A stretch of DNA of 64,000 nt from assembly GCA_001970955.1 (NCBI GenBank), contig MPUH01000136.1, positions 33,499-97,498 on the forward strand. The letters are read 5' to 3'. Under the pieces are notes generated by a model. It searched no databases and was not told where the DNA came from. It worked only from the letters and a program-made list of their open reading frames with translations. Positions within the stretch are counted from its first letter, which is position 1. The number at the start of each line of letters is the position of its first letter. The position numbers and the translations under genes were made by a program. Positions 39,869 to 48,926 of the stretch are shown in pieces. The DNA comes from Stentor coeruleus. Its lineage: Eukaryota > Ciliophora > Heterotrichea > Heterotrichida > Stentoridae.

Positions 39869-40998
39869 TTATTTTTCTAACCACATGGAAAATACAAATT
39901 TTTTATTATGGGGATGCCCTAGAATCAGAAATATACTACTTTCCTGATTAAAACAAGATTTTCAAACGTTACATTTAATAATCAACAAATTTTTGTTATA
40001 GCGTAATTATTATAAATGGCGATTAAGTCTGAGTTATGTTTGTATTCAATCAAGACTTTAGATTAAATGCAGAAAAGTTCAGATTAAAATTTTAATATAT
40101 GAAGAAAATTTAACTACTTTAAGAGATTATGGAAAATTTCATTATGGTCAAAATGGGAATTACAGGGAGCTTTGCAGGTAATTTAGGTAAAGGGTTGATA
40201 AAAATTCTAGATGCAATAAAAAAAAAAAAATTGTTGAAGAGGTATAGGAATTTTATTTAGGAAAATAAAGGAATTTTGTTTTAAGAGAGGAGGAATAGTT
40301 TTTTGCATTTTTTAATACTTTTTCGAGTAGTTTTGGTTTTTTGAGTTGGATGATTTTTGCCTTAAAATAAAATGGAAGAGAATTTGTGGTAAAATAAGTA
40401 AATAAAGTATGTAGGAATATTTAATCAAAGATAAGAATTGTTATTTTGTCTGCTTGAATGTGTTTATATGAATTTTGCATATTTTTTTTAAAAATTTTGG
40501 AAAATTTAATTGCTTTTTTTAGTTAAAATTAATCATTTGCTGCATGTAGGATAAAGTATATTCTTTAATGCCATTTTCTTTCAAATATCATTTCAATTTT
40601 AGTATTTTTTTAATTTATGTTCGCAATCTGTTATGAGATCAAAACTATTTTTGAAATAAATTAAATATTTTATAATTTCAAATGAACGACCTTAATACTA
40701 AGTTTGAAATATAATAAAGTTGATAAGTAATTGAGTAACCCTTTATAAACTTGAGATAGTTTAAATCATTAACTTGCAGTTCATTAAATTTTTGCTATAT
40801 AATCTCATCATTATTTATCTTTTTATTACTTCTATCCTATATAAATCATCCTCTAATTTCATATAATTACTTCGGCAAAGTAACTAAAAATAAGCAATAT
40901 TTTTTCACCCTAACTCAAAACCCTTTATAATAATCCATCTCATTATTTATAATATTCCTTATCAATCAAAACTCTTCTAATACATCAGTCTAATAATA
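39869..40998. other. Intergenic, 1.1 kb
   Basis: G/T-rich in the first two thirds (5' flank of the minus-strand cyclin), A/C-rich after about 40790 (5' flank of PDE 2). A 44-codon ORF at about 40129-40260 is too weak to call. Nothing else seen. Confidence 0.4.
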
Positions 40999-43188
40999 AT
41001 GAATAGATCTATTTCAAAAATGTACGATGAAGATCAAGAGCTCAGTGGTCAAGCTAGACACCCATCTGAATATGCAATCCTTAAGCACGATAACAATGAA
41101 ATTCCGTTCGTCCCTGTTGATCCAAATCTATTATTTTTCAATGATAAAACCATGCAAAACAGGTATTTTGAAATTCTTTACATTGGTCAGACAACAAATG
41201 AAATATCTAAAGAGTTCAGATACAATCTTCTAAGCTTTTACATATACTTAACAGGTTTTATGGTTATAGCTTTAGGAATAGTTGTTTCTTTGTTTGAAGA
41301 TCAAAAGATTTCAACCAATCAGCTAGTTTTCCACTTAAGCTGCATTTTTTTCATATTGTTCTATGCTTACTTTTTATTATTTTGCATTCTGAAGAGCCTC
41401 AGAGTTGTACGTATAAATCGAATTTTATATATGGCCTTAGGGGTTTTTACATATCTGTACATGATTTTCGGTGCTACACAAGTTTTATCTACCTTTACAG
41501 AAGATGATAAAAACTCAGGGCATATTCCAATGACTGCTGGTATTGTCGGATTTACATACAGCTATAGACGTATACTTTTTGATAGCTACCGACATATAGT
41601 CCTAACTTTGATACCTGTTTTGATTATATATTTAAGTATCAATTTAATATATAGCGAAATTTTAACGTATTGCATCATAGGTGAGTTCGCAGCAATAGCC
41701 CTTTTTGTTATAACACAAATAATCGAAACTCATGTTGTAGAAAACCGAACCATCCAGCTTTTCTATCGGATGGAAAGAGAACAGGATACTTTTTCTGATG
41801 ATGAAACTCACAAGCCAAATATTGAAAATGAAAACAGTTATTTTCACTCTGTAATCGAATTGATAATAAATAAATGCGACTTTATCATAAAAGAAATCAA
41901 ATATGCAGCATCTGTTATAATTTTTAAAGATGTGAAAAACAGATTAAAAAACGCTCAAAATGAAATGAGCGCTATTCGGAACAAAGTAAGCAAACTTGAC
42001 TATTTTGAAACTTTTGAAATCACATCCCAAGACATAGACGAAGATGATAAAGAATTTATTTCTCAAAACTATTTAAACATATCTCCATTTCCAAATAAAT
42101 CTTCTCGTATGACTAAAGATACAAACACCGAAGGCCAAAAGTGTTTATTTATTTTCAATTCAAAACTTTTAATTCAAGAAGTTGTGGACTATATATCAAA
42201 AGTAGGTTTTGAGTGGAATTTCAATGTTTTTTACATCAACGAAAAGACAGGCAGGAGTATTTCAGTCCTTGCACTTTATTTATATAAAAAACTCAACATT
42301 GAAGAAATACTTTGTTGTTCAGAACAAGAATTTTTCAACTACTTCGACAGTTTAGAAAAAGTAATTTATATGCAGATGTATAAAGTAAATCCATATCATA
42401 ATGCTCTTCATGCAGCTGAAGTTTTCACTAGTATTCACTATTTCATAAATAATTCCGAACTTTCAAAAAGTATAAATAAACTCGACACAATCTGCACATT
42501 AATAGCTGGTTTCGGTCATGATGTAGGCCATCCAGGTTTAACAAATAGATATCTTATTCAATCCCGTGATAAAATAGCTATACAATATAACGATATAAGT
42601 GTATTAGAAAACATGCATTGTTCAACAATGTTTACACTTATGAGCATAGGGAATACAAATTTCCTTAGTCATTTGAGTGATGATGAATGGGTAATTTGTC
42701 GTAAAATAATCCTCGCAATGGTTTTAGACACTGATCTTTCAAGACATTTTGAGGTGTTTACTAAGTTCAGAACTCGAGCTTCTGTAATGAATGACTTGTC
42801 TATAGAAAAAATTGATGATAAAATACTGATATTGTCAATGGCTCTTAAATGTGCTGATATTGGACATAGTGCAAAAAGTCCAGAACTTCATCAACGGTGG
42901 ACTTCTATGGTTATGGAGGAATTTTTCAATCAGGGTGACTTGGAAAAATCTTTAGGTCTACCTGTGTCTATGTATTGTGATCGGAATAACACTGATATTC
43001 CAAAAAGCCAGGCGGGTTTTCTTAGGAATATCTGCATTCCTTTATATGAAATCTGGTGTAGTTTTCTCAAATCTCAACAAGTAGACCTGTGTCTAGGACA
43101 GCTTCGAGAGAATTACCAGTACTGGGATCAAAACATGAAGTCTCGTATGTTCACACAAGTGAAAAAGCTCCAAGACGAGTCATTATAA
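40999..43188 (+). CDS. Membrane-bound class I cyclic nucleotide phosphodiesterase (PDE 2 of window)
   Basis: A 729-aa paralogue of the gene at 4277, with the same build: about six hydrophobic helices in residues about 75-250 (FYIYLTGFMVIALGIVVSLF first), a cytosolic linker, then the catalytic domain. Active-site residues: HNALHAAE (H467), HDVGHPG (H507, D508), D620 in CADIGHSAK, and Q671 in KSQAGFLRN. In the first motif the usual final Asp is Glu. All metal ligands are present. The RCC1 gene starts 25 bp after its stop, the tightest spacing in the window. Confidence 0.93.
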   Translation: MNRSISKMYDEDQELSGQARHPSEYAILKHDNNEIPFVPVDPNLLFFNDKTMQNRYFEILYIGQTTNEISKEFRYNLLSFYIYLTGFMVIALGIVVSLFEDQKISTNQLVFHLSCIFFILFYAYFLLFCILKSLRVVRINRILYMALGVFTYLYMIFGATQVLSTFTEDDKNSGHIPMTAGIVGFTYSYRRILFDSYRHIVLTLIPVLIIYLSINLIYSEILTYCIIGEFAAIALFVITQIIETHVVENRTIQLFYRMEREQDTFSDDETHKPNIENENSYFHSVIELIINKCDFIIKEIKYAASVIIFKDVKNRLKNAQNEMSAIRNKVSKLDYFETFEITSQDIDEDDKEFISQNYLNISPFPNKSSRMTKDTNTEGQKCLFIFNSKLLIQEVVDYISKVGFEWNFNVFYINEKTGRSISVLALYLYKKLNIEEILCCSEQEFFNYFDSLEKVIYMQMYKVNPYHNALHAAEVFTSIHYFINNSELSKSINKLDTICTLIAGFGHDVGHPGLTNRYLIQSRDKIAIQYNDISVLENMHCSTMFTLMSIGNTNFLSHLSDDEWVICRKIILAMVLDTDLSRHFEVFTKFRTRASVMNDLSIEKIDDKILILSMALKCADIGHSAKSPELHQRWTSMVMEEFFNQGDLEKSLGLPVSMYCDRNNTDIPKSQAGFLRNICIPLYEIWCSFLKSQQVDLCLGQLRENYQYWDQNMKSRMFTQVKKLQDESL

Positions 43189-43213
43189 GGATAATATGAA
43201 TTTAATTATTTAA

Positions 43214-44977
43214 ATGTCGAGGATTACAGGCGAACCCACTGCTTTTGCTTGGGGGAAAAATAAAGACGGGGAGTTATCGGTTGGGAATAGTAAGGATTCA
43301 TATCTACCAATCCCTGTAAAAGGTGTTAAAAACAAAAATTTGGTACATGTGAATTCAGGAGGTCAGCATTCAGCGGCAATTGACAGTCAAGGACACTTAT
43401 ATATATGTGGATCATATTTGCATGGAAAATTAGGTATTGAAGACTTGACAACAGTATCATTACCAGCATTTACCTTAGTACCAAGTTTAAAAGATAAAGT
43501 TGTAATTCAAGTGGCTTGTGGGGATTATCACACTTTATGTCTTATTGAAGATGGAAGCGTCTATACATGGGGAGGAACTTTACATAAGAAACTAGGCCAA
43601 AGGTCAGGAAAAGCTATAAACAAACCAGGCTTAGTACAAGGGTTAAGTGATAAAGAAGTTATTTATGTAGGCTGTGGGGATTTCCATTCAGTAGCTTTGA
43701 CAAATGAAGGAAAAGTTTATACATGGGGAGGTGGAGGAAGTTTTTTTAATAGAGGTCAATGTGGACATGGTCATGTTAAAGATATTTTAGAACCTTCACC
43801 TGTACCTATGCTTATGAATAAATGTGTTGTCCAACTTAGTTGTGGAGGGTATCATACATTAGCTCTTACTGATAATAATGAACTTTATGGCTGGGGAAGT
43901 GGGCTTTATGGAGAATGTGGCTTTGGTGAGTTTTTAAACACAACCAGTCCAAAACTTGTTCTCATGCCTTGGGTTAAAAAACTTACTGAAGAACAGTTGA
44001 TTGTTCAAATCTCAGCAGGCGGGCATCATTCTTTAGTTTTAACTGATCAAGGCTATGTATTTTCTTTTGGCTTCGCCTCACATGGCCAATTAGGTTTAAG
44101 AAATACTATAAATCAATCAGAACCACAGTTGGTTACTGATTTAAGAACTAAACCTATCAAAGCTGTAGCTGCAGGATGGAATCATACATTGGTATTATCA
44201 CAAAGAGGTGATATATATGCTTGTGGATATGGATCTTTTGGACAATTAGGTCTTGGAGATGATGAAAGTAGAACAGTTTTTACTCATGTTTCAGCTCTTG
44301 GGCCTAAAAATGTTGAAAGGATTTATGCAGGGGGAAATCATTCTTGGGCTTTATTAGACCCAGCTGAGCCTATAAAAAGAGACTATGAGCCTCCTTCACC
44401 TTTACCTGCTGACTTAAGTTTTGCTGAAAATCCAATACAAATGGCTTCAGTCATTCAAGAAGAAGAAGTTTTTGAAACTAGCAATAAAATCAAACTTACT
44501 ACTGGAAGTGAGTTTTTTTTACAAATCGCATATTCGGATATACAGTTTTGTCATAGATTTGTCAGATATGAACTTAGAGAAGAACAACTTGATATGGGAA
44601 AAGCTAAAACTGAAGAATTTGTTCATGAAATGTATATCAATGAAGCAGGAGTACAGTATCATAGGATACAAGAAGATGATGATATTAATGAAATCACTGC
44701 AGGAAGCGATGAAACAGTTTGTAAAGGAGGAGAAGCAAATATTACATGTTTACTTGTGTGTGATCCTTGTAGGAATGAACCTCCGATTGAGAAAAATGAT
44801 GTGACTAATGATGGAGAGGAAATAACTGTGATACTTAGAGCTGCACAATTGATTTCAAGTCCTTTGCAGACTAAACTTTCGGAGTGGGTAAGATTTTTCA
44901 TGAGTAAAGTTTCACCTTATTGTGCTGGACCTCCAAAATTCTTTGAGCTTAGGCCGAAGCATTTTTATGCAAGCTAA
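43214..44977 (+). CDS. RCC1-repeat (RLD) protein (587 aa)
   Basis: Seven RCC1 units form a propeller across about residues 8-390 (AFAWGKNKDGELSVG, CGDYHTLCLIEDGSVYTWGG, SCGGYHTLALTDNNELYGWG, GWNHTLVLSQRGDIYACGYG). A helical C-terminal about 190 residues (LTTGSEFFLQIAYSDIQFCHR...) is not recognised and carries CxxC-like pairs (LLVCDPCRNEPP). RCC1 folds act as Ran GEFs or as binding modules; with this tail the Ran role is not assured. Start ATG lies 25 bp after PDE 2. Confidence 0.87.
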   Translation: MSRITGEPTAFAWGKNKDGELSVGNSKDSYLPIPVKGVKNKNLVHVNSGGQHSAAIDSQGHLYICGSYLHGKLGIEDLTTVSLPAFTLVPSLKDKVVIQVACGDYHTLCLIEDGSVYTWGGTLHKKLGQRSGKAINKPGLVQGLSDKEVIYVGCGDFHSVALTNEGKVYTWGGGGSFFNRGQCGHGHVKDILEPSPVPMLMNKCVVQLSCGGYHTLALTDNNELYGWGSGLYGECGFGEFLNTTSPKLVLMPWVKKLTEEQLIVQISAGGHHSLVLTDQGYVFSFGFASHGQLGLRNTINQSEPQLVTDLRTKPIKAVAAGWNHTLVLSQRGDIYACGYGSFGQLGLGDDESRTVFTHVSALGPKNVERIYAGGNHSWALLDPAEPIKRDYEPPSPLPADLSFAENPIQMASVIQEEEVFETSNKIKLTTGSEFFLQIAYSDIQFCHRFVRYELREEQLDMGKAKTEEFVHEMYINEAGVQYHRIQEDDDINEITAGSDETVCKGGEANITCLLVCDPCRNEPPIEKNDVTNDGEEITVILRAAQLISSPLQTKLSEWVRFFMSKVSPYCAGPPKFFELRPKHFYAS

Positions 44978-45878
44978 TAAGCACTATTAAAATTATTTTA
45001 TGAGTTTTTAAATGAAAAATTAGATTTGAGTGAGAGGTTTGTGTTGTTCTTATGCTTTGATTTTATTTGTATGATTTTAGTTTGCTGTAAATTCAATATA
45101 TGATGAAGATGCTTAGGTTATTATTTTAGGTAATCATGGATAACAGCAAAAATGAATAAGTAGGAAATTTTATAAATCACATGCTATATTCATTGTAGTT
45201 TTCATAATACAATTTTTTTTAGCTTAACCTTGATTAAAACTACAACTCTTAAATCCTCCAATAAAACTAATTTTTATTATCCNTATGGATAACAGCAAAA
45301 ATGAATAAGTAGGAAATTTTATAAATCACATGCTATATTCATTGTAGTTTTCATAATACAATTTTTGTTAGCTTAACCTTGATTAAAACTACAACTCTTA
45401 AATCCTCCAATAAAACTAATTTTTATTATCCACACAATTTTTATATCCTTTAACAACATCAGCCTCATCATAAAAAAATTATAATTTCAAATCTTAACCC
45501 ATCATAATCACCAAATTCCTAAAAAAAAATAATTTAAAAATATATATTTCATACCTTTCTAAACTTTCTTCATACCTAAAAAAATTATTAATACTTCTAA
45601 CATTTATCATTATCTTAAATCCATATCCTAAAATCATAATTTATCTATTTTCCTANCATCATAAAAAAATTATAATTTCAAATCTTAACCTATCATAATC
45701 ACCAAATTCCTAAACAAAAAATAATTTAAAAATATATATTTCATACCTTTCTAAACTTTCTTCATACCTAAAAAAATTATTACTACTTCTAACATTTATC
45801 ATTATCTTAAATCCATATCCTAAAATCATAATTTATCTATTTTCCTATTTATTTAATCAACCATAATATAGCATACAC
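44978..45878. other. Intergenic with two single-N gaps and duplicated flanks
   Basis: N at 45283: about 150 nt before it (from atggataacagcaaaaatga) recur after it with a one-base difference. N at 45656: about 190 nt before it (from catcataaaaaaattataat) recur after it. Both look like unmerged overlaps or alleles. No gene seen; the last stretch is A/C-rich ahead of the next start. Confidence 0.65.
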
Positions 45879-46811
45879 ATGGGTAACTGTACTTTACGCG
45901 ACGATAACGTTCAAGAAGTTTGGTGTTGCCTAAACAAAAACTTTGATCGTATTTCTTTTCGTGTAAAAATAGACTTTGACCAATACTTAGCCTATCAGAA
46001 ATTTTTAGAGCATCTTTGGGAAAAATTTATTTTCTATAGAGACAAAGACGAAAAAGCTACCCTTCGATATGAAATAAAACATTGGGTTGTAAAGTAATAC
46101 ATATATAGAGGTGCACCAAATAGGATCGTAAAAGAGTTGATTGAGTTGATTTTTCCGATAAGCAAGAAAGAATGTTTAGAATTATATGAATCAATGCAGA
46201 AGAAAATAAATGAAAGTGGAATTTTTGAAGCAGAAGCTGAAGTTTTTCAAGAAAATCTTTTTTTTCTAACTGAAGAAGGCAAAATAGCATTTAGAAGGTT
46301 GGAGTTTCTTGTAAAATACGTGTTGGATATTGAATATATGGAAGTTTTTGATAAGGTTCTACAGTTGATGCTATGGTTTTTCCCTGAGCACGAGGCTTAT
46401 GCATTGGCAGAAGCTCTTATAAAAACTGATATTACTTCAATAAAAAACTTTCATGGATATTTTTTAAGGAGTAATGAAGAAAAGCATGATATAATCACAA
46501 AACTTACTGAAAAACTCTGTGAAACTGGAGCTAACAAGAAACTTTGTATGAAAATCCTTCACGAAATGGTCGATGGTCTGTTTTCTGGATACCTTTTACC
46601 TTTTTATTACCCTTATGTCCTTATAAACTTCTTTTTCGATGGTTTTGAGGCTATTTTCCGCACAGCTTACAGTCTTTTTTCACTAATAAACTACGAAGAA
46701 ATGACCTCATCAGGGCAGATCCGCAGTGAAATCCAAAACAAATTCAGTTACGTGAATTTCATTTCCATATACGAAAACGTTAATTTAGAAGTTATTTTCA
46801 GCAAGCTTTAA
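45879..46811 (+). CDS. TBC (RabGAP)-like protein, one 15-nt intron (305 aa)
   Basis: MGNCTLRDDN start (myristoylation type). An intron at 46094-46108 (GTAATACATATATAG) joins WVVK to GAPNRIVKELIELIFP. The C-terminal half has the helical order of TBC domains: FPEHEAYALAEALI, then FSGYLLPFYYPYVLINFFFDGFEAIFRTAYSLFSL, matching the late TBC motif (vLPlelvlriwD.fl.eG...lfrval). The catalytic Arg and Gln fingers are not evident, so GAP activity is uncertain. Membrane-anchored TBC-type regulator is the best guess. Confidence 0.65.
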
Positions 46812-46874
46812 GCTTTCTGATCATTTCCATAATTTCAAGTTTTGCTTTAATCTTATGTAATAAACGTTAAAAAA

Positions 46875-47436
46875 ATGAATGTTTCCGTTTATAAAGAAGT
46901 TCATACTCTCAGTCAAAGGTTACCAAGCCTTTATGATGGGCAAGTAAAATCAATTAAAGCTGCAGACCAAAAAGTTAAAGTTATAATACAAACAGAATCT
47001 GGATACTGGAGTAATAAAGATTTGATATTCGAAATAAAGACGAAAAACTACCCGAAAAACCCTTGCAAGGTCATTTGTAGAAGTAAAATTTTACATCCTA
47101 ATATACTTGAAATTGATGGAGAAGTCTGTTTGAGTATTTTTGATGAAGACTGGAATCCTAATATGAGATTAGATGATTATGGGGAATATAGGATTAGGGA
47201 TAAGGGATATGGTTTTTTTTGTGGAAAAGATGATTATGTTCTAGGAATACTTTTTATACTGCATCATCCGAACTTTGATGACCCTTTGAGTGACTATTTT
47301 TGTATTGCAAGAGAACAAGGTAAAATGATTCAGGCTATCGATAGCTTAGCTAGCACTTTTTANTGACTATTTTTGTATTGCAAGAGAACAAGGTAAAATG
47401 ATTCAGGCTATCGATAGCTTAGCTAGCACTTTTTAA
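46875..47436 (+). CDS. Ubiquitin-conjugating (E2) fold protein, UBC12-like, with N-gap near 3' end
   Basis: E2 core: YPKNPCKVICRSKILHPNIL, active-site IDGEVCLSIFDEDWNP (Cys85), then YVLGILFILHHPNFDDPLSDYF. The HPN motif and W are present. About 25 residues between EDWNP and the next helix (NMRLDDYGEYRIRDKGYGFF) are longer than in typical E2s. N at 47363 is followed by a repeat of the last about 70 nt; the stop is TAA 47434-47436, and removing the duplicate gives about 162 aa. Closest in feel to NEDD8 or UFC-like E2s. Confidence 0.82.
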
Positions 47437-47855
47437 TTAACTGAATAATTTTCGTAGTTTATTTTCGCTAGAGTTTGGAAGATAATAAGAATAAATTTGT
47501 TTTGTCCTTAGATTTGTTTATAAGGTAGATGAAGGTGAATTATTTTTGTTTATTTATTGTAGTGATTATGATAAGTTAAAGCGTAATAAAAAAAAAAGTT
47601 AAAATAATATGCTTTAAGTTATTGATTCAAAATATAAATACAAAACCTTCAAATATAAACTACTACAAAAATACTGCAACCAAATAAACTCTTCAAATAA
47701 ATAAAAATATTTAACACTACAATTAGAATGAAAACTAAAATTAAAAACCAAAAATCATTATTAATCATCATCTACCCACTAAATTCGCAATAATAAATAA
47801 AGCATCTCCACATTTTCAAATATTCACATAAAGCTCCATATCATAATTTTTAAAT
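47437..47855. other. Intergenic, A/C-rich 5' flank
   Basis: G/T-rich to about 47600, then A/C-rich and almost G-free to 47855. No feature seen. Confidence 0.4.
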
Positions 47856-48512
47856 ATGAACATAAACAAGGCGAAGAGTTTAAATCGACTCATAACAAAC
47901 CTCGATCCTGATGAAAAAGTCATGGCATCAGTGAATGAAATGTTCGAACAATACATAATAAACTGTTCCAAACAACTATCGTTCCTTCCTGGTGAGTTCC
48001 ACGAATATTTCAAAAACGAACGAATAATTTCATTCCGGCAAAAAATCCCAAAAAGCCTAAACCAAAAAGGTGATGCTATAATCCAAGTGCCAAAAGTATG
48101 GATCCTCTATATTTTCTCTATACAAATCGAAGGTAAATCTTTCAAAGAAATACTTTCAGTGTTTAAAGAAGGACTTGGAACTGTAAAAAAGCAAGATGAG
48201 TTATTGGATGGGTTAAGCCTTTTATTAGAAAGGTTTTTAGAAATTACAATAACACCAGATGATGAAATAGAACTTGGGAAACTTTTAGGGCCTAAAACAG
48301 GGAAAACTGCTAAAGAAATTGTGGCTTTTTCAGATTGCAAACAGTATGCATTAGTCAAATTGTCTATCGACCAACAGAAAAAACTTAAGTCTCAATTGGC
48401 TATTGTCCCAATCAAAGGGAATGCTTGGCTTGAGGCAGCAGAAGTATATACAATATTTCCATTTAATAAACTTTTGGTTATGAGCAATTATACATATCAT
48501 CCTAGTCCGTGA
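47856..48512 (+). CDS. Unknown protein (218 aa)
   Basis: Starts MNINKAKSLNRLITNLDPDEKV; mixed alpha/beta composition, VWILYIFSIQIEGKSFKEIL in the middle, ends YTYHPSP and TGA. Compact and well-composed, so likely real. No family recognised. Confidence 0.6.
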   Translation: MNINKAKSLNRLITNLDPDEKVMASVNEMFEQYIINCSKQLSFLPGEFHEYFKNERIISFRQKIPKSLNQKGDAIIQVPKVWILYIFSIQIEGKSFKEILSVFKEGLGTVKKQDELLDGLSLLLERFLEITITPDDEIELGKLLGPKTGKTAKEIVAFSDCKQYALVKLSIDQQKKLKSQLAIVPIKGNAWLEAAEVYTIFPFNKLLVMSNYTYHPSP

Positions 48513-48926
48513 GAAGTTTACATAATAGTGTTAACCTTACAAAATTTAGTAAATTTAAGCTTTTTTTATGTTTTATGAGATTTATAAAAAATTTTTTAAG
48601 GATTTTAAAATATGATGATAAAGTTTATCTATGGAGATATATTTTATTTTATAGATTTTTGTTATATTTTTGTTTATAAAATTGTTTATGGGATGATTAT
48701 GATAAGAAGAACCAACTTTTTTAGATTAGTTTTTGAAACTTTAGGTTTAGACAAGTATCTGGAAATTGTGTGAAAATATATTATGTGTAAGATGATTTTT
48801 TATGAACTTAATATTTTAAATGATATGCTTTTATTTTTGTTGTGTGCGATTTTTTTTGGATTTCTATAATGTGATTAAAGCTTCTCTTGGGAAAGCATAT
48901 AAAACTTATTACTTATCTTTAAACCT
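48513..48926. other. Intergenic between convergent genes
   Basis: G/T-rich 3' flank of the plus-strand gene running up to the end of the minus-strand WD40 gene. Nothing else. Confidence 0.4.

Noticed and set aside
40129-40260. A 44-codon standard-code ORF (MENFIMVKMGITGSFAGN...)
   Set aside because: Short, contains a 12-A run, lies in G/T-rich flank DNA, and has no homologue I recognise.
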